From NCBI RefSeq assembly GCF_004323735.1, contig NZ_CP036455.1, positions 4,025,101 to 4,089,100 of the forward strand: a DNA stretch of 64,000 nucleotides, given 5' to 3'. This document shows positions 47,045-56,929 of the stretch, piece by piece; positions within the stretch are counted from its first letter, which is position 1, and every line of letters starts with the position of its first letter. Source of the DNA: Streptomonospora litoralis. GTDB taxonomy: Bacteria > Actinomycetota > Actinomycetes > Streptosporangiales > Streptosporangiaceae. Below the pieces are notes generated by a model. It saw nothing but the letters and a program-made list of their open reading frames with translations, did not search any database and had not been told where the DNA came from. Made by a program: the position numbers and the translations under genes.

Positions 47045-47551
47045 GGCTCACCGGTGGTCGCGCCGATCACTCCCTATCGTCCATGACTCACCGGCGGCGC
47101 GCGATCCCCTGCGGGCGGACCCGCGCGTGGCCGGGCCGGGACCGCCACCGCATCAGCATAGGCCACAACCGCGTCGACTCGCCGAGACGGGGCACAGCGG
47201 AAAGTCAGCGGCCATAGCGGATGGCAAATAATACGCCGTCACGTCCAGCATAGGGGCGTGTTCGCTGTTTCGGTCATCCTTTTCCGAATCAGCAGTGGTT
47301 TGTCCCTGCTAAGAGCGGGAAATCCGAAATCGGTGCACGCACGCCACCTGTCCGAAATAAACCGCGACGCCGCCGGTACCTTGCGGCCGGCCCGCGCCGG
47401 CGGGTGTCGGAGCGCCCCGTCCACCGCGGGCCAGCAGCGCGCAAAACCTCGTTAAGGCCGCCCGCTGCGGGGGTTGACACCCCGCCACAACGCAGTGAAA
47501 TGGATGGTGGTCGCCGTCCAGACCACAGCCAGCGAGGGGGCGTGAGCGAGG
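47045..47551. other. Intergenic region between the phosphatase and the three-helix protein gene
   Basis: About 500 bases, locally AT-richer (for example ACGCCGTCACGTCCAGCATA and surrounding), with no credible gene. Contains presumed promoters for the leftward phosphatase and the rightward small gene (GGGTTGACACCCCGCC at ~47470 has a TTGACA box). Confidence 0.45.
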
Positions 47552-47809
47552 ATGCTGCAAACCTATCCCGTAGGTGATCTCCAACGAATCGCGGGCCGAC
47601 TCCAGGGCGAGTTCGGCGCGCTGTCCCACCGTTGCGTCGAGCGCTGTGTCAACGACACCTGGAAATGCGCAGAGCACCTGGGCTTCAGAGTCACCCCCGG
47701 GTTGGTGGAGCGCGTAGCGCGCGAGCACCTGCAGGCGATGATCAAGTCCGCCCCGCCCTCCGGGCTCATCGTCCCGCCCCGCATCCACGGCCACGGCCGG
47801 CCGGCCTAG
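47552..47809 (+). CDS. Three-helix-bundle dimerization-domain protein
   Basis: 85 residues, all helical (LQRIAGRLQGEFGALSHRCV, ERCVNDTWKCAEHLGFRVTP, LVERVAREHLQAMIKSAPPS). It resembles the small actinobacterial three-helix-bundle dimerization family. Preceded by GTGAGCGAGG; a TTGACA box lies about 80 bases upstream. Function unknown. Confidence 0.65.
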   Translation: MLQTYPVGDLQRIAGRLQGEFGALSHRCVERCVNDTWKCAEHLGFRVTPGLVERVAREHLQAMIKSAPPSGLIVPPRIHGHGRPA

Positions 47810-47929
47810 CGTCCGCCGTGTCGCGGCGCACGGGCGCGCGCCGCGACGGGCGCGCACGCGCACTTTCGGCACGCGGTGATCGCACCGATGCACCCTGGCC
47901 GATGGTCCGGGTGCCCTAGGCTCTGTGGG

Positions 47930-49549
47930 GTGTCCGTACCGCCCCACTCAGACCAGCCGGATCCGGGTGCCATGCCAGAGGCCGTTTTCGCCGAGATGCT
48001 GCGCGCCGCACGCACCCTGCTCGCGACCCGTGAACCGCTCGACGCCGAGATCGGCGTCAGCGAGATGCTCGGCTCGTGGTGGGGCCGCCGCGTGCCCGGA
48101 GTCGACGTCGAGCGCCTGCTGGGCGAGGGCCTGGTCGCCCACGCCGAGGCCTCGGGTTCGGCGGCCGGTCTTGCGCTGCTCACCGGCATCGCCGTTCTGG
48201 GCACGACCGTGCATCAGCGCGAGCTGGCCGAAAAGGGAGCGACGGCGCTCGCCGAGAACGGGGCGGCGCGCCCGGTCTGGGCCGATGCGATCGGACGTGC
48301 CCGGCCCGTGGCGGCCTACGTCTCGGGCAACCGCTTCGGCGACACCGACGACATCATCACCACGTTCCGCTACGACGGTGCGGACTCCGGCTCAGACGCC
48401 GGCGAGCACGCCCTGATCGCCGTCGTCGACCACAACAGCGGCGGCGTGCTGCGCGACGCCTGGGTGACCACCAAGGTCGAGCAGCTGCTGGCGCACTGCC
48501 GCGGCCGCGCCGAAGGCGGCGACCCGATGGCGACCTTCGCCCAACTGAAGCTGGAGCGCGCCCGCGTGCTGCTGGAGAGCGCCGTGACCCAGACCGACCG
48601 CGCCATCGCCGCGGGCTCGGGCGGCCAGGGCATCACCGACGGGTCGCCGGCCGCCCACCACGCCCTGATCCGGTCGCGCGTGCGGGTGCTGCCGCGCGAG
48701 CCCGCGAGCCAGAACCGCACCGCGCGCAGCCGCGACCGGCGGGCGGTGCTCGCCGCGCGGTTCCTGGCCTCCGACGCCGCCGCCGAGTTGTCCGACTCCT
48801 ACGCGGCGAGCCGCTGCGTCGACCACATCATCGCCTACGGCTGCGACGTGGACAGCGACCGCCCGCTGCGGGTGAGCCCGCGCAAGGTCGAGGCGTTCCT
48901 GCTGAGATGGCTGCCCCGGCGGGTCATCCTGCTGCCCGAGGAGCACGAGGCCATGCCGCACGTGCTGGCCGCCTGGATCCGCTGGGCGGGGCCGCGCCAC
49001 GGCCTCCCGGAGGTGGCGGTCAGCGCGACGCTGGACGCACTCTGGGAGGCCACCGCCGCGTTCACCACCTCCTACCTGGACGTCTCCGCCTCGTTCGGGC
49101 TTCCCGCGAAGGTGGTGCGGCGCCTGCTGCCCGACGGCGACCTGTCGGCGCTGCCACGCCGCATGTTCGCGTTTCCGCTGCTGACCAGCGACCTGCTCGC
49201 CGAGTCCGAGGACGAGTTCGACCCGGCCACGCGCGAGGGGCGGCGGGCGCTGCTGCGGCTGGACCACTTCGGCGAGTACGAGTCCCCCGTCCGGCACAAG
49301 GGCAGGCACTCCACCGGCATCCCCGATACCGGCCGGGCCGCCGACCCGGCCGCCACGGAGGAGGCGCTGGACGCCCACGAGCAGCTGGCCGAACGCCTCT
49401 GGAAGGGCGACCCGCCCCAGCTGTGGAGCGCGGCCGAACGGCTGCTCGACCGCGGCCACGAGCGCCCCGTGGTCCTGCGCACCCTGATGGAGGTGCTGGG
49501 GGACGCCGAGCCCGGCGAGGACGTATCCGGGCGGCTGGAAGACCTCTGA
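47930..49549 (+). CDS. Actinobacterial protein of unknown function
   Basis: 539 residues from GTG at 47930 (ATG at 47972 also possible). I do not recognise a named domain. It is soluble, without signal peptide or membrane helices. Notable segments are MLRAARTLLATREPLDAEIG near the start, an Arg-rich stretch around 255-290 (VRVLPREPASQNRTARSRDR), and a distinctive VILLPEEHEAMPHVLAAWIR near 335-355. The C-terminal ~60 residues are acidic (EQLAERLWKGDPPQLWSAAE). Composition and size suit a regulatory or adaptor protein; no catalytic motif is visible. Confidence 0.7.
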   Translation: MSVPPHSDQPDPGAMPEAVFAEMLRAARTLLATREPLDAEIGVSEMLGSWWGRRVPGVDVERLLGEGLVAHAEASGSAAGLALLTGIAVLGTTVHQRELAEKGATALAENGAARPVWADAIGRARPVAAYVSGNRFGDTDDIITTFRYDGADSGSDAGEHALIAVVDHNSGGVLRDAWVTTKVEQLLAHCRGRAEGGDPMATFAQLKLERARVLLESAVTQTDRAIAAGSGGQGITDGSPAAHHALIRSRVRVLPREPASQNRTARSRDRRAVLAARFLASDAAAELSDSYAASRCVDHIIAYGCDVDSDRPLRVSPRKVEAFLLRWLPRRVILLPEEHEAMPHVLAAWIRWAGPRHGLPEVAVSATLDALWEATAAFTTSYLDVSASFGLPAKVVRRLLPDGDLSALPRRMFAFPLLTSDLLAESEDEFDPATREGRRALLRLDHFGEYESPVRHKGRHSTGIPDTGRAADPAATEEALDAHEQLAERLWKGDPPQLWSAAERLLDRGHERPVVLRTLMEVLGDAEPGEDVSGRLEDL

Positions 49550-49679
49550 GGCGCCGACCGGAAACCCCCGGGCGGTGGGGCGTGATCAGCGCTGGGAGTA
49601 CCGCACCGAGCCGAGACCGCGCGGCCCCGGCCGGCAGCGGCAGGCGGGGCCGGATGCAGGCCTTCGCCGTCCACCCGCT

Positions 49680-50285
49680 TCAGGACGCGACTAACACTCC
49701 CACGAAGCCGATCAGCACGACCCCCGTGATCGCGAACCCGATCCGGTACGGATACCGCTCGACAAACGAAACCAGGTGCAGCCCCGGGTACATCTTGGCG
49801 AGCTCACCGGAGTCGACCGGGCGCCGGGGACCGCTGCGCCGGACTCCGAGCGCTCTCACCAGCCGGCCGATGTCCCCGCGGGCATAGTTGCGGGCGTTGA
49901 TCCTCAGGAGCAGGGTGCGCCGGGCGTCCAGTAGGAACACGGTCTCGACGTGCGGCCCTTGGGGCGCGACGATGGTGGCGCGCACCACCTCCGCCACGCT
50001 CGACCGTGCCCGCCGCCGCTGGAGCACAGCGCCGCGATGGACGATCTCCTGCGGTGTCAGCAGGATCCGGGAGCGGTAGAGGTGCAAGGCGCTGAGAACG
50101 ACCATCACCGCGAACAACGCGGCCACACCCGACCCGATCACCGGACCCGCCTCCAACACCGCGCTGAGGCTTGCCCCGGCGCCCACCACGGTAGCCAGGG
50201 CCAGGTTCGCCGGCCCTTTCCGGACGTCGGGCCGGACTACGAGATCCTTTCTGCCGCTGCGCACCTCCCGGCCCCTCCCGCCCAT
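49680..50285 (-). CDS. PH-domain-like membrane protein
   Basis: 201 residues. Two N-terminal helices (LATVVGAGASLSAVLEAG, SGVAALFAVMVVLSALHLY), then a PH-like beta domain (ILLTPQEIVHRGAVLQRRRA, TVFLLDARRTLLLRINARNY), and a third helix at the C-terminus (GFAITGVVLIGFVGVLVAS). Six bases after the phosphatase stop, so co-transcribed. Role unknown. Confidence 0.75.
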   Translation of the reverse strand: MGGRGREVRSGRKDLVVRPDVRKGPANLALATVVGAGASLSAVLEAGPVIGSGVAALFAVMVVLSALHLYRSRILLTPQEIVHRGAVLQRRRARSSVAEVVRATIVAPQGPHVETVFLLDARRTLLLRINARNYARGDIGRLVRALGVRRSGPRRPVDSGELAKMYPGLHLVSFVERYPYRIGFAITGVVLIGFVGVLVAS

Positions 50286-50291
50286 CGGCTC

Positions 50292-51077
50292 CTACTCCAG
50301 CATCCGCCCGCGCAAGGCGTCGATCGTGGACTGCGCCAACCCCAGACCCTCGGCCGCATACGCCTCGAAGGAGCCGAAGGCCTCCTCCACTTCGGTGTAG
50401 GCCGCCTCCAGGTAGGAGCGGCGGCACTCCACCATCGGCCAGACCAGCTCCGGGTCGACACCCGACTGCTCGGAGATGTCGCGCATCGCCGCCCGCAGTC
50501 CGGCCAGCCGGTCATTGCTGGCGAGGTAGTCGGCGAAGACGGTCTCGCGCGGCACGTCCAGCAGCTCCAGCACCAGCGCCGCCGCCCACCCGGTGCGGTC
50601 CTTGCCTGCGGTGCAGTGCACGACGGTCGGGCCGGGGCCCGCGGCGATGCGCCGGACCGCCTCGGCGTAGCCGGCGCGGGCTTCCTCACCGGTGACGAGG
50701 ATGCGGTTGACCTCGTGCATGAACCGGGTCGCGCCGCCGTCGCCGAACACGCTCTCGGCTCGGGACGGGTCGGTCAGCACCTCCACCAGATCGGCGCCCG
50801 TGGAGTGGTCGCCCTGCACGTCCAGCGGGATGTAGTCGGCGCCGTCGGGCAGCAGGTCGGCGTTGTTTTCGCGCTCGAAGACCGTACGCAGGTCCACGAC
50901 CTGCCGGATGCCCAAGTCGCGCAGCGCCGCCAGGTCGGCGTCGTCCAACCGGTCGAGGGCGCCGGAGCGGTAGGCGACGCCGGATCGGACACGGCCGCCG
51001 CCGCGCGTGCGGTATCCGCCGAGATCGCGGAAGTTGGGCGCCTGGGAGAGCAGCCGCGGTGCTTCGTTCGTCGTCAC
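50292..51077 (-). CDS. Dual-specificity/tyrosine-protein phosphatase (PtpB-like)
   Basis: 261 residues from the GTG at 51077. N-terminal NFRDLGGYRTRGGGRVRSG and the active-site loop VVHCTAGKDRTGWAAALVLE (Cys155, Arg161) are typical of the PtpB/lipid-phosphatase-like family of actinobacteria. Substrate may be phosphotyrosine or a phosphoinositide. Downstream partner is the PH-like protein. Confidence 0.9.
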   Translation of the reverse strand: MTTNEAPRLLSQAPNFRDLGGYRTRGGGRVRSGVAYRSGALDRLDDADLAALRDLGIRQVVDLRTVFERENNADLLPDGADYIPLDVQGDHSTGADLVEVLTDPSRAESVFGDGGATRFMHEVNRILVTGEEARAGYAEAVRRIAAGPGPTVVHCTAGKDRTGWAAALVLELLDVPRETVFADYLASNDRLAGLRAAMRDISEQSGVDPELVWPMVECRRSYLEAAYTEVEEAFGSFEAYAAEGLGLAQSTIDALRGRMLE

Positions 51078-51150
51078 GGGCGCGACGATACCGCGCACCG
51101 GGCGCCCCGCCCGCTCCGCCCCTCGCCGGCGGCGCCGCAGCCTACCCGGC

Positions 51151-51879
51151 TCAGGTGACCCGCGCCGACCCCCGAAGCGCCGGGATCTGCTCGCCGGCCT
51201 CCTTGACATCCTTGACCGTGTCGACACCGCGCCAGAAGCCGTTGATGCGGTACCCGAACAGGCGGCCCTGCGCGGCCAACTCGGGGAAGGTGGTGGACTC
51301 GTGGTCGCCCTTGGCCGGCAGCAGTTCGGTGGCCGACGGCTCGAAGACGTAGACGCCGGCGTTGATCCAGAACGGCAGCATCGGACTCTGCGTGAACCCC
51401 TCGATCGCGCCGTCGTCGGTGACGTCGACGATGCCCCAGCTCGTCTGGTACTGGGCGAGCGCCAGGGTGGCCGCGCCGCCCTTGTCCCGGTGGTAGGCGG
51501 TGAACTCGTCCAGCGGGAACCAGGTGAGCACGTCGCCGTTGAGGGCGAAGTAGGGCTCGGGGGACTCGTACAGGCCCGACGCCGCGTACCGGAGGGCGCC
51601 GCCGCGGCCCAGCGGCTCGTCCTCCACCAGCAGCGTGATGTCCGGCCCGGCCGGGTGGCCGTCCAGGTGCTCGCGCAGCACCTCGGCCTTGTAGCCGCAG
51701 GAGACGACGACGTGCTCGACGCCGTGCGAGGCCAGCCACTCCAGCTGGTAGTCGATGATCGGCCGGTCGGCGACCTCGACCATGGCCTTGGGGCGGGTGT
51801 CGGTGTAGGGACGCAGCCGGGTCGCCTGCCCTCCGGCGAGGATCACGGCCTGGCGCACGGGGGTGTTGGGTCCACTCAT
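51151..51879 (-). CDS. Sugar-1-phosphate nucleotidyltransferase
   Basis: 242 residues. AVILAGGQATRLRPYTDTRPKAM (shortened: LAGGQATRLRPYTDTRPKA) is the G-G-x-x-x-R-L nucleotide-binding signature, with PLGRGGALRYA and FALNGDVLTWFPLDEF (metal-binding Asp) and WRGVDTVKDV. It makes NDP-sugars for cell-wall or exopolysaccharide pathways; no neighbouring sugar genes identify the product. Confidence 0.9.
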   Translation of the reverse strand: MSGPNTPVRQAVILAGGQATRLRPYTDTRPKAMVEVADRPIIDYQLEWLASHGVEHVVVSCGYKAEVLREHLDGHPAGPDITLLVEDEPLGRGGALRYAASGLYESPEPYFALNGDVLTWFPLDEFTAYHRDKGGAATLALAQYQTSWGIVDVTDDGAIEGFTQSPMLPFWINAGVYVFEPSATELLPAKGDHESTTFPELAAQGRLFGYRINGFWRGVDTVKDVKEAGEQIPALRGSARVT

Positions 51880-51910
51880 GGGCCGGACACTAGCAGCAGG
51901 GCCGCGCCCC

Positions 51911-54352
51911 TCAGCGCTGCGTCACCTCGGCGTAGGCCTGGCGCACATCCTCGCTGGTGACGACGGTCAGCTCGGCGGCCGTCGCGCTGTCGCCGAGCTC
52001 GTCGGCCACCCGCACGTCGCGGTGGGAGCACGCCTTCTCGAACAGGGAGCGCGCGAAGCGGCCGTTGCCGAGCTCGTCGATCCACCCGGAGTCGCAGACG
52101 TAACCGAAGATGCGCCGCAGGTCCTCGCGTGCGGAGTCGTCGAACGCGTCGCCGGTGTCGTCGGCCACCGCCTCGGCGATCTCCGTCAGCTCCTCGGGGG
52201 TGTAGCTGGGGAACGCGACCCGCACGTTGAACCGCGACGCCAGCCCGGCGTTGCCCGCCAGAAACCGGTCCATCTCGGCCGGGTAGCCGGCCAGCACCAC
52301 CACCAGGCGGGCGCGGTCGTCCTCGGCGCGCTTGAGCAGGGTCTGCACCGCCTCCGAACCGAAGGCGTCGCCGCCGCTGTAGCCGGGGTTGGCCAGCGCG
52401 TAGGCCTCGTCGACGAACAGCACACCGCCCAGCGCCCGGTCGACCAGCTTGTCGGTCTTGATGGCGGTCGCACCCAGGTGCTCGCCGACCAGGTCGGCGC
52501 GCTGGGCCTCGACCACCTCGGCGCGGCTGAGCAGCCCCAGCGCGGCGAAGACCCGCCCGAGGATGCGGGCGACGGACGTCTTACCGGTGCCGGGCGGCCC
52601 GGAGAAGACGAAGTGCCGCATGGGCGGATGGTTGCGCAACCCCTGCTCCTCGCGCAGCTTGGCCATCTGCAGCTGGGCCACCAGCGAGCGCACCTGGCGC
52701 TTCACCGGCGCCAGACCGATCATGGCGTCCAGCTCGGCCAGCGCCTCGTCGACGTCGGGGGCCTCGCCGATGCCGGGCATGCGGGCGGTGAGGCCGTCGA
52801 ACGCCGCCGCGACGTCGGGGGCGCGCACGGTCACCAGCTCTTCGGGGTCGGGGCGGTGCGCGGACTCTCCGGCGGTGACGACGCGCACGTCACGCGCCTC
52901 GGCCGCCTTCTCGACCAGGGAGCGCACGAAGCGGCCGTTGCCGAGGTCGTCGATGGCGCCGCGCTGCTCGGTCTGGTCGAAGCGGCGGCGCAGCGCGGGA
53001 CCGGCCTCGCCGTCGAGGAGGTCGCCCCGCTGCTCGAACAGGGCCTCCGCGATGCGTTGCAGCTCTTCCGCGGTGTAACTGGGGAAGGTGATGCGGGTGG
53101 CGAACCGCGAGGCCAGCCCCGGATTGGACGACAGGAACCGGTCCATCTCGGCCTCGTATCCGGCGAGGATGATCACGAGCCGGTCGCGGTCGTCCTCGGC
53201 GCGCTTGAGCAGGGTCTGCACCGCCTCGTTGCCGAACCGGTCGGGCTGCCCGTCGCCGTCGTTGACCAGCGAGTACGCCTCGTCGACGAACAGCACACCG
53301 CCCAGCGCCCGGTCGATGAGCTCGTTGGTCTTGATGGCGGTGGCACCCAGGTACTCCCCCACCAGGTCGGCGCGCTGGGCCTCGACCACCCGCGGCGTGG
53401 GCAGCAGACCGAAGGAGTGGAAAACCGTGGCCAGCGCGCGGGCGACACTGGTCTTGCCGGTTCCCGGCGGCCCGGAGAACACCAGGTGGCGCAGCGGTCG
53501 GTCCACCGAGTACCCGGCGTCCGCGCGCAGCCGCGCGGCCTCGATCGACGCGGCGATCGCGCGCACCTGCTGCTTGACCGGGTCCAGACCGATCATGTCC
53601 TCCAACTCCGCCAGCGCCTCGTCGACGGGGACGGGTGCGGCGTCCTCACCGCCGTCTGCCGCGGTGCGGGCGCGCCCGCCCTCCGACGCCCGCTGGCGCA
53701 CCCCGGCGGCGGGGGCGGCCTGCGCCGGCGCACCGCCGCGCATCCCGCCCTCGCGCGTGGGCGGGGGCGCCCCCAGGTCGCTCAGGGTGCGGCGGAGCCG
53801 GTAGGCCGCCAGCACCCGCCACAGCAGCGCCAGCCCGGCAGCTCCGGCGGCGCACAGCACACCCAGCGCGGCCGGGGCGGATCCGGCGACCATCCCGGCC
53901 AGCGCCACACCCAGCCCGGCGATCAGCGCAACCAGCAGCGCCACCAGGGTGGTGTGCCACACGGGGAAGGCCGTGATGCGGGTGGCGGCCAGCGACACGA
54001 GCAGCGCCAGCACCGGCAGGAGCAGTAGCACCGAAGCGTCGGCGACCCGCACGGGGATGAGGAACAGGGCGTAGGCCAGGACGACCCAGCCGATGCAGAT
54101 CAGCGCGGTGGCCACGGCGTCGCCGGAGCGCATCAGCGCCGCGAAGACCAGCAGGGCGGCCGCGGACGCCGACACGGTCGTCAGCACCGGCAGGCCCAGC
54201 AGCGCCGCCGCCACCGCCAGCACGGTGACGGCGACCAGGCCCGCCACCAGGCGGGTGCGCAGGAGGTAGCCGTAGTAGAGCGCGCGTAAGCGGTTCAGGG
54301 CGGAGGCGCGCCGGGGCGGCTCCGAGGTGCGGGAGCGTTCGTCGCGCGGCAT
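51911..54352 (-). CDS. Membrane-anchored protein with two CbbX/SpoVK-type AAA+ domains
   Basis: 813 residues. Roughly residues 35-185 form about six membrane helices (LVAGLVAVTVLAVAAALLGL, LLLLPVLALLVSLAA and others). After a Pro/Arg/Ala linker come two similar AAA+ modules (~235-510 and ~540-800), each with Walker A FSGPPGTGKTSVAR, Walker B GGVLFVDEAY, and ASRF arginine-finger motif. The two modules share most of their sequence, pointing to internal duplication. CbbX/SpoVK/EccA-type ATPases remodel proteins; here the target is unknown. Gene follows rnhB in the same direction. Confidence 0.9.
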   Translation of the reverse strand: MPRDERSRTSEPPRRASALNRLRALYYGYLLRTRLVAGLVAVTVLAVAAALLGLPVLTTVSASAAALLVFAALMRSGDAVATALICIGWVVLAYALFLIPVRVADASVLLLLPVLALLVSLAATRITAFPVWHTTLVALLVALIAGLGVALAGMVAGSAPAALGVLCAAGAAGLALLWRVLAAYRLRRTLSDLGAPPPTREGGMRGGAPAQAAPAAGVRQRASEGGRARTAADGGEDAAPVPVDEALAELEDMIGLDPVKQQVRAIAASIEAARLRADAGYSVDRPLRHLVFSGPPGTGKTSVARALATVFHSFGLLPTPRVVEAQRADLVGEYLGATAIKTNELIDRALGGVLFVDEAYSLVNDGDGQPDRFGNEAVQTLLKRAEDDRDRLVIILAGYEAEMDRFLSSNPGLASRFATRITFPSYTAEELQRIAEALFEQRGDLLDGEAGPALRRRFDQTEQRGAIDDLGNGRFVRSLVEKAAEARDVRVVTAGESAHRPDPEELVTVRAPDVAAAFDGLTARMPGIGEAPDVDEALAELDAMIGLAPVKRQVRSLVAQLQMAKLREEQGLRNHPPMRHFVFSGPPGTGKTSVARILGRVFAALGLLSRAEVVEAQRADLVGEHLGATAIKTDKLVDRALGGVLFVDEAYALANPGYSGGDAFGSEAVQTLLKRAEDDRARLVVVLAGYPAEMDRFLAGNAGLASRFNVRVAFPSYTPEELTEIAEAVADDTGDAFDDSAREDLRRIFGYVCDSGWIDELGNGRFARSLFEKACSHRDVRVADELGDSATAAELTVVTSEDVRQAYAEVTQR

Positions 54353-54462
54353 CCCTGTCCCCTCCTTGCTTAGCGGGTCCCACTATTGCAGCACTGCCGC
54401 GGACCACGAGCCTGCCGCAGCAGCGGTGCCCAGCAGGGATCCGGCGTGTCGCGCCGCGGGAC

Positions 54463-55194
54463 CTACAGCAGCGGTATCTGCCCGCCGGGATCGGGGCGCG
54501 GCTTGCGCAGGTGCCGCCACTCGGGCAGGTCGTCCAAGTAGGACCAGGTCATCCGGTGATGGGGGGTGGGGCCGAACTCGGCCAGGGCACTTCGGTGGAC
54601 GGGCGACGGGTAGCCGACACAGGTGTCGAACCCGTAGTCGGGGAATTCGGGGTGCAGGCCCGCCATGAACGCGTCGCGGTGCACCTTGGCCAGCACGGAG
54701 GCCGCGGCCACGGCGATGCTGGTGAGGTCGGCCTGGATCTCGGTGCGCACCCGCCAGGGGGCGCCCAGGTAATCGTGCTTGCCGTCGAGGATGACGGCGT
54801 CGGGCGGGGCCGCCAGCGCTTCGAGCGCCCGGGTAGCGGCCAGGCGCAGGGCGCGCGTCATACCGAGTTCGTCGATCTCCTCGGGCTCGGCGCCGCCGAC
54901 GGCGTGGTCGTACACCCAGGGGCGCAACTGCTCGGCGATGCCGATGCGGCGCTGCGGGGTGAGCTTCTTGGAGTCGGTCAGCCCCTCGGGCGGGTCGGTG
55001 CCGTCGGTGACCGCGGCGCAGACCACGACAGGGCCGGCCCAGGCGCCGCGGCCGACCTCGTCCACACCGGCGACGCGCACGGCGCCGCCGCGCTGCAGTT
55101 CGCGTTCCAGGCCGTAGGTGGGTACGGCCGACGGTTCGGCGGCGGCAGCGGAGGCGCCGACCGCCGGGGCGGGGGTCGCGGAGGTCTCAGCCAC
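54463..55194 (-). CDS. rnhB: Ribonuclease HII
   Basis: 243 residues, GTG start. [20 protein letters not shown] carries the DEDD carboxylates Asp45/Glu46, with LDGKHDYLG and [13 protein letters not shown]. It removes ribonucleotides from DNA and RNA primers. A ~30-residue Ala-rich N-terminal extension precedes the core. Confidence 0.93.
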   Translation of the reverse strand: MAETSATPAPAVGASAAAAEPSAVPTYGLERELQRGGAVRVAGVDEVGRGAWAGPVVVCAAVTDGTDPPEGLTDSKKLTPQRRIGIAEQLRPWVYDHAVGGAEPEEIDELGMTRALRLAATRALEALAAPPDAVILDGKHDYLGAPWRVRTEIQADLTSIAVAAASVLAKVHRDAFMAGLHPEFPDYGFDTCVGYPSPVHRSALAEFGPTPHHRMTWSYLDDLPEWRHLRKPRPDPGGQIPLL

Positions 55195-55343
55195 GGCTCA
55201 AGCCTAGGGGTTCGGCGACGGCGGGCACACCTTTGCGGCGGGATGCCGCAGGGCTTTTCGGCGGACCACCGCGTGTTACACAGGGCCACGACCGGCCGCC
55301 GTCGGTAGTTTCCGCATGACTCCGGGCCGCCGAGGAAGGAAGC

Positions 55344-56012
55344 ATGCAGCTGAGCAGACCACAGGGCGAGCCGCCGCCGACGCGGACCGGCAGCAGCGCC
55401 GGGCACCCCGGCTCGCCTACCCACTCGGGGGCCGCCAACCGAAACGCCCCGACTAACGGCGGCGCAACCCGTCCCGAACGCGCGCGGTCGTGGGCGCGTC
55501 GCGGCCGCGATGCGGTCCGCGCGGCGGTGCTCGACCTCGCGGCCCTGAGCGGGCGGCTCGCGGCCGCCTGGATCACCGCCGGGTGGGCCCTGGATGCACT
55601 GGCGGGCGGCACCCGGTCCGACCTGCTCGCCGGCACCGTGCTGGCCGGCGCGGCCGCGTTCGCCGCGGGCCTGGCCGCCCCGCTATCGGGCACGGCGCTG
55701 GCCGCGGCGGCAGCGCTCGCGGCACTGGGTCCGGTTCCGCTCGGCGCCGCGCCGGCACCGGGCCCGGTGCCGGCGTCGGACGCGCCGTGGTGGATCGCGC
55801 TGTCCGCGGTCTGCCTGCTGGGGGCACTGGCCCCCGGACGGCTCTGTGCCGACGCGCTGATCCTGCACCGCCGCCGCGTCGGCCGGGTCGGCGCCCGCGA
55901 CCCGGAAGGGGCGCGAAACAGGCAGATGCGAATCGGCAGACGGCCCGAGGAAGCCCCGCCGCTCCCCTATCCTGGAGGCAGGGCCGCGCTCGGCCGGCCC
56001 TCCCGTATCTGA
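55344..56012 (+). CDS. Hypothetical membrane protein
   Basis: 222 residues; ATG after GAGGAAGGAAGC. An ~60-residue charged N-terminus precedes four hydrophobic Ala/Leu/Gly-rich segments (~65-175), and an Arg-rich C-terminus. No family recognised. Ala-rich composition could reflect high GC, but the ribosome site and hydrophobic pattern support a gene. Confidence 0.5.
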   Translation: MQLSRPQGEPPPTRTGSSAGHPGSPTHSGAANRNAPTNGGATRPERARSWARRGRDAVRAAVLDLAALSGRLAAAWITAGWALDALAGGTRSDLLAGTVLAGAAAFAAGLAAPLSGTALAAAAALAALGPVPLGAAPAPGPVPASDAPWWIALSAVCLLGALAPGRLCADALILHRRRVGRVGARDPEGARNRQMRIGRRPEEAPPLPYPGGRAALGRPSRI

Positions 56013-56086
56013 CCCGGTCGCCCGAGGCCCCTTCTGTGCACCCCTCGGGTCGACCCGTGTCATGGCCTGAGGGGGAAGATCCGCGC

Positions 56087-56728
56087 ATGTCCGCCGCCGA
56101 CGAGGGCTCGGTCGCGAAGCTCATCGAGATCGCCCATCCGCCGACTCCTCGGCAACGGCTGTCCTCATGGGCGTCGCGGCCTCCCGGCCGCCTGTACATC
56201 CCGGCGTGCGTCCTGGTGGGGCTCGTGCTGCTCTACGAGGACAGCGTGCCCGGCGGGCACCTGCCGAGCTTCGTGATCGGCATGGGCGGCGGCGCGCTGC
56301 TAGCCGCGATGGGCGCACTGCGCCTGGGCATCGCCGTTTCCATCGCCCGGCCCATGATCCTGCGGTACCGGCTGCGCTGGATCGCCGCGCCGCTGATCGC
56401 CGCCGGGGCGATCGCGCTGTCGCTGACCGACATCCCGCTGCAGGCCCGCGTGGAGACGTCCGCCGCCGCCCTGCGGGCCGTGGGCGACACCGCCCGGCCC
56501 GCCACGACCGCCCCGCTGGACACGTGGGCGGGGCTCTACCCGCTGAAGTCCGTTTCGGTGACCGAGGACGGCGTCACCCGCTACACGGTGCGCGGCGCGG
56601 GGCTGCTGGACGCCTCCGGGCTCGCCTACAGCCGGGAACCGCTGCGCACCGACGTGTTTCTGCAAGGGCACGGCGGCGTCGTCTACGAGCACATCAGCGG
56701 CCCCTGGTACTCCTGGACGGAGTACTGA
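56087..56728 (+). CDS. Hypothetical membrane protein
   Basis: 213 residues from the ATG at 56087 after AGGGGGAAG. Membrane helices at ~33-55 (LYIPACVLVGLVLLYEDSV), 60-85 (FVIGMGGGALLAAMGALRLG) and ~95-112 (WIAAPLIAAGAIALSLTD). The C-terminal ~95 residues form a predicted extracytoplasmic beta-rich part (YPLKSVSVTEDGVTRYTVRG). Unknown function; conserved-looking. Confidence 0.65.
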   Translation: MSAADEGSVAKLIEIAHPPTPRQRLSSWASRPPGRLYIPACVLVGLVLLYEDSVPGGHLPSFVIGMGGGALLAAMGALRLGIAVSIARPMILRYRLRWIAAPLIAAGAIALSLTDIPLQARVETSAAALRAVGDTARPATTAPLDTWAGLYPLKSVSVTEDGVTRYTVRGAGLLDASGLAYSREPLRTDVFLQGHGGVVYEHISGPWYSWTEY

Positions 56729-56929
56729 CACCCGCCCCTTTCGAGCACACCGAGCGAGACCGGCCGTCGGCCGCAGCGGGCCGCAACCCGCTCCTCGTCC
56801 GCCGATGCGGTTCCCGGATCGGGGGTGGGTCTCCTCATGCCGTTTCCCCGCTCGGGCCTCACCCCGCTTTTATCCGCGATCGGTAGACATGGATGCGACA
56901 GGGGATTTCCTCAGGGACGGGGGATTGCG

